Assembly (NCBI GenBank): GCA_900553135.1
Contig: USCO01000049.1
Span: 1 to 13,964, forward strand
Direction of reading: 5' to 3'
Origin: an uncultured Eubacteriales bacterium
GTDB lineage: Bacteria; Bacillota; Clostridia; Oscillospirales; Oscillospiraceae
Length of the DNA stretch: 13,964 nucleotides
The number at the start of each line of letters is the position of its first letter. The stretch's first letter is position 1. The notes under the pieces are model-generated. The model saw only the letters and a program-made list of their open reading frames with translations. It searched no databases and was not told where the DNA came from. Both the position numbers and the translations under genes were made by a program. Below, in pieces: positions 5,634-12,082 of the stretch.

Positions 5634-6334
5634 AGAAACGACAAAATGAGAACAGCGCAGATGACCCCCAGAATCACCGCACCCACGGTGGCGCCGAAGG
5701 ACATGCCGTGCTTTTCCTCCCGTTTAGGCGCGGGAGGTGCGGCGGGCTGATCCATGAGCTGGGAGAGGGGCGCATCCCCCGTGGGGTCCGGGCAGACGCG
5801 GAAATTGCTGGGCTGATAAAATGTTTGCTGAAGCTTGTGAGCCTGCTCCAGGGTGAGCCCCCGGAAGAGGATTTGGGGCGCGTTGGCGGCCACGGCGCGG
5901 ATGTCCTCCCGGGTATAGCCGGAGGGGAGCGGAAAGGCGGGGGTGTGGCCGGACTGGGTGCAGATTTCATACAGCGTCTGGATGCTGTCATCAAAGCGCA
6001 GGGGGCGCTCCAGCACCAGGGTATAGCAGGGGGTATCGTCTTCCAGTTTTTTCCCGCACTGGGGACAAAAGACGCTGCCCACAGGGACGTGGGCGCCGCA
6101 GTGGGCGCAATACACAGAGTCGGAGGGCTGAGAGGGCTCTCGTCCCAGCAGCAGCCATTCGGGGGAGACCGCCAGGATCTGACACATCTGGGCCACATAG
6201 GACACGTCCGGGTTGGTCTGGCCGCTCTCCCACTTGCTCACCGCCTGGCGGGAGACCCCCAGACGTTCTCCCAGCTGCTCTTGGGAAAGATGGGCCCGTT
6301 TTCGGGCCTGGGTGATGCGTTCGTTCAGTTCCAT
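5630..6334 (-). CDS. membrane-tethered XRE-family regulator with zinc ribbon (paralogue 1)
   Basis: 234 residues. An XRE/Cro helix-turn-helix spans about residues 4-62, with a canonical recognition segment SRQAVSKWESGQTNP. A zinc ribbon follows (Cys76, Cys79, Cys90, Cys93). A small domain at about 104-182 contains AVAANAPQILFRGLTLEQA and resembles the C-terminal fold of ribosomal protein L7/L12. The C-terminal hydrophobic segment (212-232) would anchor it in the membrane with the HTH in the cytoplasm. ATG 6334 has AAGGAG upstream; the longer frame to 6397 would run through the promoter. It overlaps the VanZ-like gene by 4 nt. A neighbouring paralogue of identical length lies upstream. Probably a transcription regulator acting on the local operon; the signal is unknown. 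Confidence 0.85.
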   Translation of the reverse strand: MELNERITQARKRAHLSQEQLGERLGVSRQAVSKWESGQTNPDVSYVAQMCQILAVSPEWLLLGREPSQPSDSVYCAHCGAHVPVGSVFCPQCGKKLEDDTPCYTLVLERPLRFDDSIQTLYEICTQSGHTPAFPLPSGYTREDIRAVAANAPQILFRGLTLEQAHKLQQTFYQPSNFRVCPDPTGDAPLSQLMDQPAAPPAPKREEKHGMSFGATVGAVILGVICAVLILSFL

Positions 6335-6368
6335 CGCTCTTTCTCCTTTTCGTTCCATTTGTGTCTTC

Positions 6369-6397
6369 AACATAGAAAACGGGGAAAATCTTGACAA
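6369..6397 (-). promoter_or_regulatory. promoter of HTH paralogue 1
   Basis: Reading the minus strand, TTGTCA (6397-6392), 17-bp spacer, TATGTT (6374-6369). It lies 34 bp before the ATG at 6334. The -35 overlaps a TTGACA-type half-site matching the arms of the nearby palindrome. Confidence 0.55.
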
Positions 6398-6415
6398 GAA
6401 AAAGAAGCTGGAACT

Positions 6416-6436
6416 TTGTCAACCAAAGGTTGACAA
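6416..6436. promoter_or_regulatory. perfect palindromic operator candidate
   Basis: Two 9-nt arms, TTGTCAACC and GGTTGACAA, separated by AAA, form a perfect inverted repeat upstream of the paralogue 1 promoter, with an additional related half-site (TTGACAAG) at 6391-6398. The size fits binding by a dimeric XRE-family protein. Autoregulation by the adjacent regulators is an inference from location. Confidence 0.6.
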
Positions 6437-6440
6437 GGGC

Positions 6441-6458
6441 AGAAAAAGCCGTTTTTCT
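6441..6458 (-). terminator. weak terminator candidate after HTH paralogue 2
   Basis: A 7-bp A/T-rich stem (AGAAAAA and TTTTTCT around GCCG) starts at the stop codon of paralogue 2. The stem is GC-poor with little T-run beyond it, so termination would be incomplete and paralogue 1 may also be read from upstream. Confidence 0.3.
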
Positions 6459-7162
6459 TACAAGATGGACAGAATGAGAATGGCGCAGATGACCCCCAGA
6501 ATCACAGCGCCCACCGTGGCGCCGAAGGTCATGCCCTGCTTTTCCTCCGTCTCGCTTTTGGAAGAAGCAATAGGGGCGATGGAGGGCTGCTCCATGAGCT
6601 GGGAGAGGGGCGTGTCTCCCGTGGCGTCCTGGTAGATGCGCAAGTTATCGGGCTGCATAAATTTTGGAGGAATGGCGCTGGCCTGCTCCAGGGTAAGTCC
6701 CCGGAAGAGGATTTGGGGTGCGTTGGCGGCCACAGCGCGGATGTCCTCCAGCGTATAGTTGGCAGGGAGGGGGAAGGCGCGGACGTATCCCGAATCACGG
6801 CAGATCCGGTAGAGGGCCTCGATGCTCTCTTCGGCGTAGAGGGAGTGCTCCAGAACCAGGGCGTAACCGGGAATGGAGCCGCTCAGTCTGCGCCCACACT
6901 TGGGACAAAAGCTGCTGTCCTCCTGGATGGGAGCGCCGCAGCCGGGACAGGCGGGGGGCTGAGGCTGGGTGCCGAAGAGGAGATAGTCGGATGTCACCTG
7001 AAACTGGCGGCACAGGGCGGCCAGCTGCACGGCGTCGGGGGAGGCCAGGCCGCTCTCCCAGCGGAGCACATCGTCTTCAGAGACCTGGATGGCCTGGGCC
7101 AGTTCCTGGGGAGACAGACCGGCTTTCTGCCGGGCCTGGGTGATGCGTTGGGAGATATTCAT
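6458..7162 (-). CDS. membrane-tethered XRE-family regulator with zinc ribbon (paralogue 2)
   Basis: 234 residues, the same length and domain order as the next gene: HTH (about 4-62), zinc ribbon (Cys72, Cys75, Cys86, Cys89), an L7/L12-C-terminal-like domain (about 100-178) and a C-terminal transmembrane segment (212-232). A 23-residue block (139-161) is identical in both proteins and the anchors are nearly so, while the HTH halves have diverged strongly. The recognition helix here reads SEDDVLRWESG, with acidic residues where paralogue 1 has SRQAVSKWESG, so its DNA specificity is different or weakened. ATG 7162 is preceded by AGGAGG at nine bases. It is transcribed divergently from the cysteine T-box operon. 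Confidence 0.83.
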   Translation of the reverse strand: MNISQRITQARQKAGLSPQELAQAIQVSEDDVLRWESGLASPDAVQLAALCRQFQVTSDYLLFGTQPQPPACPGCGAPIQEDSSFCPKCGRRLSGSIPGYALVLEHSLYAEESIEALYRICRDSGYVRAFPLPANYTLEDIRAVAANAPQILFRGLTLEQASAIPPKFMQPDNLRIYQDATGDTPLSQLMEQPSIAPIASSKSETEEKQGMTFGATVGAVILGVICAILILSIL

Positions 7163-7196
7163 AAAATCGACCTCCTGTATGGTTCACTTTATTATC

Positions 7197-7225
7197 ATTT
7201 TACCATATCCCGGCCGGGGACGCAA
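7197..7225 (-). promoter_or_regulatory. promoter of HTH paralogue 2
   Basis: Reading the minus strand, TTGCGT (7225-7220), 17-bp spacer, TAAAAT (7202-7197). It lies back to back with the T-box operon promoter, with only 16 bp between the two -35 elements. Confidence 0.6.
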
Positions 7226-7241
7226 GGCGCGGCCTGTGGGG

Positions 7242-7273
7242 TTGACACGGCGGGGAGGGGATGATAATATAAT
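7242..7273 (+). promoter_or_regulatory. promoter of the cysE-cysS operon
   Basis: TTGACA at 7242-7247, then an A/T run at 7263-7273 containing GATAAT and TATAAT. With a consensus spacer the -10 would fall within GATAATATA; exact register is uncertain. The T-box leader begins just downstream. Confidence 0.65.
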
Positions 7274-7278
7274 AACCT

Positions 7279-7502
7279 GTAAGCGCGAAGAGCGGAAAAA
7301 GTAGCGTCCTACCCAACAAACAGAGAGGGCCCTTCACCGGCTGAAAGGGGGCCTGGGTTGGCGGATGTGAAGTGCGTCCGGGAGCGCGGCGGGTAATTCC
7401 GCCCGAATCGGCCCCGTTAACGGCCGGAAAAGTGAGAAATGAGAGTGGAACCGCGAGTAACATCGCCTCTTATGCCGCGTGGCCGGTATAGGGGGCTTTT
7501 TT
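7279..7502 (+). promoter_or_regulatory. cysteine T-box riboswitch leader
   Basis: The conserved T-box sequence AGAGTGGAACCGCG is at 7442-7455. Upstream, the Stem I region carries an AAGTAG side and a GTGAAGTGC side around a likely specifier TGC (7373-7375), a cysteine codon. An antiterminator can be drawn: AGAG 7442-7445 with CTCT 7467-7470, bulge TGGAACC, GCGA with TCGC. The competing terminator is a continuous 13-bp stem (7465-7477 / 7484-7496) followed by six T (7497-7502), and the two share bases 7465-7470. Uncharged tRNA-Cys would stabilise the antiterminator and switch on the downstream genes, which fits cysE and cysS exactly. Confidence 0.93.
7465..7502 (+). terminator. conditional terminator of the T-box leader
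   Basis: Stem 7465-7477 / 7484-7496 with some G-T pairs, loop CGTGGC, then TTTTTT. It is mutually exclusive with the antiterminator. Confidence 0.85.
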
Positions 7503-7547
7503 CATCCCCCGGACGGGCCATAGCACTCACAAGGGGGCATCCCAACC

Positions 7548-8213
7548 ATGTTCAAAGCACTTAACGAGACCCTGGAGGCCTACCAGCGCCGGGACCCTGC
7601 CGCCCGGTCCAAGCTGGAGATCCTGCTGCTCTATCAGGGGGTCCACGCCACCCTGTATCACCGCCTGGCCCACTGGCTATACTGCCATAACCGGCGCTTT
7701 TTGGCCCGGTGGGTATCCCAGTGGAGCCGGTTCTGGACCGGCATCGAGATCCATCCCGGGGCCAAGATCGGCCGCCGCTTTGTCATCGACCACGGCATGG
7801 GCATCGTCATCGGCGAGACCGCCGAGGTGGGAGACGACTGCCTCATCTACCACGGCGTCACCCTGGGCGGTACCGGTAAGGACCAGGGCAAGCGCCACCC
7901 CACCATCGGAAACAATGTGCTCATCGGCTGCGGGGCCAAGATCCTGGGCCCCTTCAAGGTGGGAGATAACTCCCGCATCGCGGCAAACTCCGTGGTCCTC
8001 AGCGAGGTGCCGGAGAACGCCACCGCCGTAGGCATCCCCGCCCAGATCGTGCGCATCGCCGGAAAAGCCACCCACTACGCCGACGAGGTGGACCAGACCA
8101 GCGTGGAAAACCCCGTGGAGGAAAAGCTGGAGGCCCTGGCCGCCCGGCTGGACCTGGTGGAGCGTCTGCTGGACCAACAGTACCAGGAAGGCAAATTGAA
8201 GTTGGAACGATAA
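7548..8213 (+). CDS. cysE: serine O-acetyltransferase
   Basis: Converts L-serine and acetyl-CoA to O-acetylserine, the committed step of cysteine synthesis. The 221-residue protein is the short form (E. coli CysE is about 50 residues longer at the N-terminus). It has an N-terminal helical part, then left-handed beta-helix hexapeptide repeats from about residue 66. Active-site features are DHGMGIVIGETA (Asp81-His82), YHGVTLGGTGKDQGKRHP (catalytic-type His at 117) and VGIPA. A charged, probably helical tail (about 172-221) follows, longer than usual. The start ATG 7548 has AAGGGGG upstream. First gene after the Cys T-box and 36 bp before cysS, so both respond to cysteine starvation through tRNA-Cys. 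No cysK is present next to it. Confidence 0.94.
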   Translation: MFKALNETLEAYQRRDPAARSKLEILLLYQGVHATLYHRLAHWLYCHNRRFLARWVSQWSRFWTGIEIHPGAKIGRRFVIDHGMGIVIGETAEVGDDCLIYHGVTLGGTGKDQGKRHPTIGNNVLIGCGAKILGPFKVGDNSRIAANSVVLSEVPENATAVGIPAQIVRIAGKATHYADEVDQTSVENPVEEKLEALAARLDLVERLLDQQYQEGKLKLER

Positions 8214-8249
8214 TCACCATAATTTTACCATACAACAGGAGGAAGCAAT

Positions 8250-9692
8250 ATGCTGCTGTATAATTCTGCCACTCATAAGAAGGAAGAGTTCACCACCCAC
8301 ACCCCCGGCCGGGTGGAGATGTACACCTGCGGACCCACGGTGTACCATTTTGCCCATATCGGCAACCTGCGTTCCTACATCATGGAGGACGTGCTGGAGA
8401 AGTTCCTGCGCTACTCCGGCTATGATGTAAACCGGGTCATGAACATCACCGACGTGGGCCACCTCAGCTCCGACGCCGACACCGGTGAGGATAAGATGCT
8501 CAAGGGCGCCAAGCGGGAGCACAAGACCGTCATGGAGATCGCTCAGTTCTACACCGACGCCTTCTTCTCCGACTGCGCCAAGCTGAACATCAAGACCCCC
8601 GATACCGTCCAGCCCGCCACCGGCTGCATCGACGAGTATATCAAGATCGTCTCCGGCCTGCTGGACAAGGGCTACGCCTATGTGGCGGGAGGCAACGTGT
8701 ACTTCGATTCCTCCAAGCTGGAGCGCTACTACATCTTCAACGACCACAACGAGGAGGACCTGGCTGTGGGCGTGCGTGAGGGCGTGGAGGAGGACTCCAA
8801 CAAGCGCAACAAGAACGACTTTGTGCTGTGGTTCACCAAGTCCAAGTTTGAGGACCAGGCCCTGAAGTGGGATTCCCCCTGGGGCGTGGGCTATCCCGGC
8901 TGGCACATCGAGTGCTCCGGCATCTCCCTAAAATATAACGGAGAGTACCTGGACCTGCACTGCGGCGGCATCGACAACGCCTTCCCCCACCACACCAATG
9001 AGATCGCCCAGTCCGAGTCCTACCTGGGCCACCCCTGGTGCAAGCAGTGGTTCCATGTCCACCACCTGAACACCAACAGCGGCAAGATGTCCAAGTCCAA
9101 GGGCGAGTTCCTGACCGTCTCCCTGCTGGAGGAGAAGGGCTACGATCCCCTGAGCTACCGCTTCTTCTGCCTGCAGAGCCACTACCGCAAGGGCCTGGTG
9201 TTCTCCTGGGAGAACCTGGACAACGCCCAGGGCGCTTACCAGAAGCTCATCCGCCGCATCGCCGCCCTGAAGGAGGGCGGAGAGCCCGACCAGGCCGTGG
9301 TGCAGGAGTTCCGGGAGAAGTTCCTCCAGCAGGTGGGCAACGACCTGAACACCTCCATGGCCGTCACCCTGCTGTACGATGTGCTGAAAGCCAAGACCGA
9401 CGACGCGACCAAGCTGGCCGTGCTGGCCGACTTTGACCAGGTGCTGTCTCTGTCCCTGCTGGAGCAGGCCGCCAAGGTCCGCCAGGAGCAGGCCGCCCAG
9501 AAGACCACCAGCGACGGCGGCTACACCGTCACCGGCGAGGGCGATGCCGAGATCGACAAGCTGGTGCTGGAGCGGGGCCAGGCCAAGAAGGCCAAGGACT
9601 TTGCCCGTGCCGACCAGCTGCGGGATCAGCTGAAGGCCATGGGCGTGGAGGTCACCGACGTCCCCGGCGGCGCCACCTGGAAGCGCGTGTAA
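8250..9692 (+). CDS. cysS: cysteinyl-tRNA synthetase
   Basis: Charges tRNA-Cys with cysteine in the cytoplasm. 480 residues, normal class I length. The zinc-site CGPTVY begins at Cys27, the HIGH-type motif is HIGN (36-39), the zinc-ligand region ECSGIS and the GGIDNAFPHHTNEIAQSE segment are present, and KMSKS is at residues 279-283. The C-terminus has the usual anticodon-binding tail ending GGATWKR. AGGAGG lies about eight bases before the ATG. It follows cysE in the T-box-controlled operon and is closed by a strong terminator. All key motifs are intact. Confidence 0.98.
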   Translation: MLLYNSATHKKEEFTTHTPGRVEMYTCGPTVYHFAHIGNLRSYIMEDVLEKFLRYSGYDVNRVMNITDVGHLSSDADTGEDKMLKGAKREHKTVMEIAQFYTDAFFSDCAKLNIKTPDTVQPATGCIDEYIKIVSGLLDKGYAYVAGGNVYFDSSKLERYYIFNDHNEEDLAVGVREGVEEDSNKRNKNDFVLWFTKSKFEDQALKWDSPWGVGYPGWHIECSGISLKYNGEYLDLHCGGIDNAFPHHTNEIAQSESYLGHPWCKQWFHVHHLNTNSGKMSKSKGEFLTVSLLEEKGYDPLSYRFFCLQSHYRKGLVFSWENLDNAQGAYQKLIRRIAALKEGGEPDQAVVQEFREKFLQQVGNDLNTSMAVTLLYDVLKAKTDDATKLAVLADFDQVLSLSLLEQAAKVRQEQAAQKTTSDGGYTVTGEGDAEIDKLVLERGQAKKAKDFARADQLRDQLKAMGVEVTDVPGGATWKRV

Positions 9693-9704
9693 TTGAAATC
9701 CCCA

Positions 9705-9737
9705 AAGGACCGCTGCAATGCAGCGGTCCTTTTTTGG
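9705..9737 (+). terminator. terminator after cysS
   Basis: Stem AAGGACCGCTGC / GCAGCGGTCCTT with a very small loop, then a T run; it begins 12 bases after the stop. Confidence 0.95.
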
Positions 9738-9753
9738 TTTTCGCAGAAAAGAG

Positions 9754-9793
9754 AGGATACTTTCCATATTTCTGGAGAATCTAGTGGTATCCT
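9754..9793. repeat. imperfect inverted repeat in the cysS-rubrerythrin gap
   Basis: AGGATAC (9754-9760) is complementary to GTATCCT (9787-9793), with inner TTCCA/TGGAG complementarity. It lies in an AT-richer stretch about 70 bp before the rubrerythrin promoter. It may be an operator or chance; otherwise 9738-9864 shows nothing recognisable. Confidence 0.3.
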
Positions 9794-9864
9794 TCCAAAA
9801 TGGTCTGATTTTGTGCAGGGGAGAACGATTCTACCGGAAATGAGAAAGAAAATGAAAAATATCG

Positions 9865-9893
9865 TTGACAATGGCAGAGGGTCGTGCTAGAAT
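9865..9893 (+). promoter_or_regulatory. rubrerythrin promoter
   Basis: TTGACA (9865-9870), 17-bp spacer, TAGAAT (9888-9893): near-consensus housekeeping promoter. Confidence 0.85.
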
Positions 9894-9906
9894 AATATCG
9901 ATCACT

Positions 9907-9925
9907 AATGAGAATAATTCTTATT
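9907..9925 (+). promoter_or_regulatory. Fur/PerR-like box downstream of the rubrerythrin -10
   Basis: AATGAGAATAATTCTTATT is a 9-1-9 inverted repeat with eight of nine arm pairs. It fits the 19-bp Fur-type pattern AATGAnAATnATTnTCATT with one mismatch, and is only slightly farther from the PerR pattern. It lies 14 bp after the -10, around the expected transcription start, a repressor position. Iron or peroxide control of rubrerythrin is plausible by family knowledge; which Fur-family protein binds cannot be told from sequence. Confidence 0.65.
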
Positions 9926-9947
9926 AATAAACGAGGAGGACACTACT

Positions 9948-10484
9948 ATGCCTGAACTGAAGGGAAGCAAGACCGAGCAGAACCTGTGGACCGCCTTTGC
10001 CGGGGAGTCCCAGGCCCGCAACAAGTACACCTACTTCGCCTCCAAGGCCAAGAAGGACGGCTATGTGCAGATCTCCAAGATCTTCGAGGAGACCGCTGCC
10101 AACGAGAAGGAGCACGCTGAGATCTGGTTCAAGCTGCTGGGCGGCATCGGCTCCACCGCCGAGAACCTGGAGGCCGCTGCTCAGGGCGAGAACTACGAGT
10201 GGACCGACATGTATGCCACCATGGCCAAGGAGGCCAAGGAGGAGGGCTTTGACCACATCGCCTTCCTGTTCTCCGAGGTTGCCAAGATCGAGAAGGAGCA
10301 CGAGGAGCGCTACCGCAAGCTGCTGGCCAATGTCCAGGGCGGCCTGGTCTTCTCCCGCGACGGCGATATGATCTGGCAGTGCAGCAACTGCGGCCACATC
10401 CACGTGGGCAAGCAGGCCCCCGAGGTTTGCCCCGTGTGCGCCCATCCCAAGGATTACTTCCAGCTGAAGGCCGAGAACTATTAA
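9948..10484 (+). CDS. rbr: rubrerythrin
   Basis: Cytoplasmic non-haem di-iron peroxidase that reduces hydrogen peroxide in anaerobes, with electrons passing through its own rubredoxin domain. 178 residues. The ferritin-like four-helix part supplies carboxylate ligands at Glu20 (AGESQARNKY), Glu53 and His56 (ANEKEHAEIW), the Glu95/98 region (KEAKEEG) and the EKEHEERY helix. The C-terminal rubredoxin-like iron site is Cys145/Cys148 (WQCSNCGH) and Cys161/Cys164 (CPVCAHPKDYF). GAGGAGGA lies upstream of ATG 9948. It is monocistronic, with its own promoter, Fur-like box and terminator. Confidence 0.97.
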   Translation: MPELKGSKTEQNLWTAFAGESQARNKYTYFASKAKKDGYVQISKIFEETAANEKEHAEIWFKLLGGIGSTAENLEAAAQGENYEWTDMYATMAKEAKEEGFDHIAFLFSEVAKIEKEHEERYRKLLANVQGGLVFSRDGDMIWQCSNCGHIHVGKQAPEVCPVCAHPKDYFQLKAENY

Positions 10485-10493
10485 TTCACTCGC

Positions 10494-10527
10494 AAAAGAG
10501 GCCGCGCTTGAGCGCGGCCTCTTTTTT
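10494..10527 (+). terminator. terminator after rubrerythrin
   Basis: Stem AGAGGCCGCGC / GCGCGGCCTCT with loop TTGA, followed by a T run. Confidence 0.95.
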
Positions 10528-10556
10528 GCCCAAATGGGGGAGAAAGGGCCCCGGGG

Positions 10557-10585
10557 TTGCCAAAAAGGGGGCCGTCTGATATACT
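10557..10585 (+). promoter_or_regulatory. promoter of the YitT-type gene
   Basis: TTGCCA (10557-10562), 17-bp spacer, TATACT (10580-10585). Transcription would start near 10592, which excludes the GTG at 10590 as a usable start codon. Confidence 0.65.
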
Positions 10586-10619
10586 GTAAGTGCGTGGAAT
10601 CAAAAAAGGAGTTGTTATT

Positions 10620-11246
10620 TTGTTATCCCTGTTCACCCCGAAGCGCTGCGGCATGGCCCTGTTGGGCAGCGCCATTCTAGCCTTCGGCTTGTACAACGTG
10701 CATGCCCTCTCCGGCGTGACGGAGGGCGGCGTGCTGGGCATGACCCTGTTTTTGCGCCACTGGCTGGGAGTGTCCCCGGCGGTGTCCGGCCTGGTGATGA
10801 ACGCCGCCTGTTATCTCATGGGTTGGCGGCTGCTGGGCCGGGAGTTTATCGCCTACTCCATTGTGGCAGGGGGCGGATTCTCCATCTTTTACGCCATCTG
10901 CGAGCAGTTTGACCCCATCTGGCCCCAGCTGGCCCAGTACCCCCTTCTGGCGGCGGTACTGGGAGCCCTGTTTGTGGGCGTGGGGGTGGGACTCAGCGTC
11001 CGGGCAGGAGGCGCCCCCGGCGGGGACGATGCCCTGGCCATGAGCATCTCCGCCCTGGCCCATTGGAACATCCAGTGGGCTTACCTGTTCACAGACCTGG
11101 TGGTGCTGGCCCTGTCGGCGACCTATATCGACATAGAGCGTTTGGGCTGTTCTCTGGTGACGGTGATGCTCTCCGGACAGCTCATCGGCTTTGTCCAGCG
11201 GGTGGGCCAGCCGAAAAAGACGCCTGCCCCCGAAGGAAACGGATAA
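10620..11246 (+). CDS. YitT/YczE-type integral membrane protein
   Basis: A hydrophobic protein with about five or six membrane segments. It carries features of the YitT/YczE (DUF161-like) group: ALSGVTEGGVLGMTLFLRHWLGVSP near the N-terminus and a second related segment with GGAPGGDDALAMSISALAHW. It is 208 residues from the TTG at 10620 and lacks the DUF2179 domain that ends the longer YitT proteins. The TTG start is chosen because AAAGGAG lies eight bases before it and the predicted transcript begins after the alternative GTG at 10590. The function of the family is not established; some members are suspected transporters. It has its own promoter and shares a bidirectional terminator with the ABC operon. 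Confidence 0.82.
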   Translation: MLSLFTPKRCGMALLGSAILAFGLYNVHALSGVTEGGVLGMTLFLRHWLGVSPAVSGLVMNAACYLMGWRLLGREFIAYSIVAGGGFSIFYAICEQFDPIWPQLAQYPLLAAVLGALFVGVGVGLSVRAGGAPGGDDALAMSISALAHWNIQWAYLFTDLVVLALSATYIDIERLGCSLVTVMLSGQLIGFVQRVGQPKKTPAPEGNG

Positions 11247-11291
11247 GGCAAGAGAGCGGGACCAATCGGCGATTCCACGCGGTCCGAGAAG

Positions 11292-11330
11292 AAAAAAGCG
11301 CCCCTGTGCTTGGCACAGGGGCGTTTTCTT
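11292..11330. terminator. bidirectional terminator between YitT-type gene and ABC transporter operon
   Basis: Perfect 11-bp stem CGCCCCTGTGC / GCACAGGGGCG (11299-11309 / 11313-11323, loop TTG), with an A run on the left and T-rich on the right. Confidence 0.93.
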
Positions 11331-11335
11331 TGTCA

Positions 11336-12082
11336 TTACAGAACCTTGCTGAGGAAGGCCTGAGTACGGGGATTCTGAGGATAGTCAAAGAGCTGGGCGG
11401 GGAAGTTCTGCTCCAGAATGGCGCCGCTGTCCATGAAAATGACCCGGGTGGCCACCTCGCGGGCAAAGCCCATCTCGTGGGTGACAACGGCCATGGTCAT
11501 GCCTTCCTTGGCCAGATCCCGCATCAGGTCCAGCACCTCGCCTACCATCTCGGGGTCCAGGGCGGAGGTGGGCTCGTCAAAGAGCATGACCTCGGGCTCC
11601 ATGGCCAGAGCACGGACGATGGCGATGCGCTGCTTCTGGCCGCCGGAGAGCATGTTGGGGTACTCGTCCGCCTTGTCGGCCAGACCGATGCGCTCCAGCA
11701 GTTTCATGGCCTGAGCGTCGGCCTCGTCCTGCTTCTTCAGACCCAGCTGGACGGGGGCCAGGGTGATGTTCTTCTTCACCGTCATGTGGGGGAAGAGGTT
11801 GAAGTGCTGGAACACCATGCCCATCTTCCGGCGGTGGAGGTTGATGTCCACCTTCTTGTCGGTGATGTCCACACCGTTGAAGTAGATGTGTCCGCTGGAG
11901 GGGACCTCCAGCAGGTTCAGGCACCGCAGCAGGGTGGACTTGCCGGAACCGGAGGGGCCGATGATGGCCACCACCTCGCCCTTCTGGATGGAGAGGGAGC
12001 AGTCGTTGAGGGCCTTCACCGCTCCGTGGTTGTATTCCTTGATGACGTGCTCCACACGGATGAGCTCAGCGCTTGTCGCCAC
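11336..12082 (-). CDS. polar amino acid ABC transporter, ATP-binding subunit (GlnQ/HisP type)
   Basis: Energises import by ATP hydrolysis at the inner face of the membrane. 248 residues with Walker A GPSGSGKST (42-50), Q-loop region (MVFQHFNLFPH), signature LSGGQKQR (145-152), Walker B LFDEP (167-171) and switch His202. The NLFPHMTV segment and short length are typical of the polar amino acid subfamily. I chose GTG 12082: AAAGGAG lies eight bases upstream, and the protein then begins MATSAELIRVEHV. It overlaps the permease stop by 17 nt, so translation is coupled. An ATG at 12109 is in frame but would lie further inside the permease gene without a clear ribosome binding site. The precise substrate is not readable. 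Confidence 0.95.
   Translation of the reverse strand: MATSAELIRVEHVIKEYNHGAVKALNDCSLSIQKGEVVAIIGPSGSGKSTLLRCLNLLEVPSSGHIYFNGVDITDKKVDINLHRRKMGMVFQHFNLFPHMTVKKNITLAPVQLGLKKQDEADAQAMKLLERIGLADKADEYPNMLSGGQKQRIAIVRALAMEPEVMLFDEPTSALDPEMVGEVLDLMRDLAKEGMTMAVVTHEMGFAREVATRVIFMDSGAILEQNFPAQLFDYPQNPRTQAFLSKVL

Noticed and set aside
5708..6394. Long plus-strand frames opposite the HTH genes, also 6713-7264
   Set aside because: Antisense shadows: no recognisable domain, and the minus-strand genes explain the coding constraint.
8928..9767. A 279-codon minus-strand frame opposite cysS
   Set aside because: Its composition (Leu/Gly/Gln/His-rich) and position are those of an antisense shadow of a high-GC gene; no start signal.
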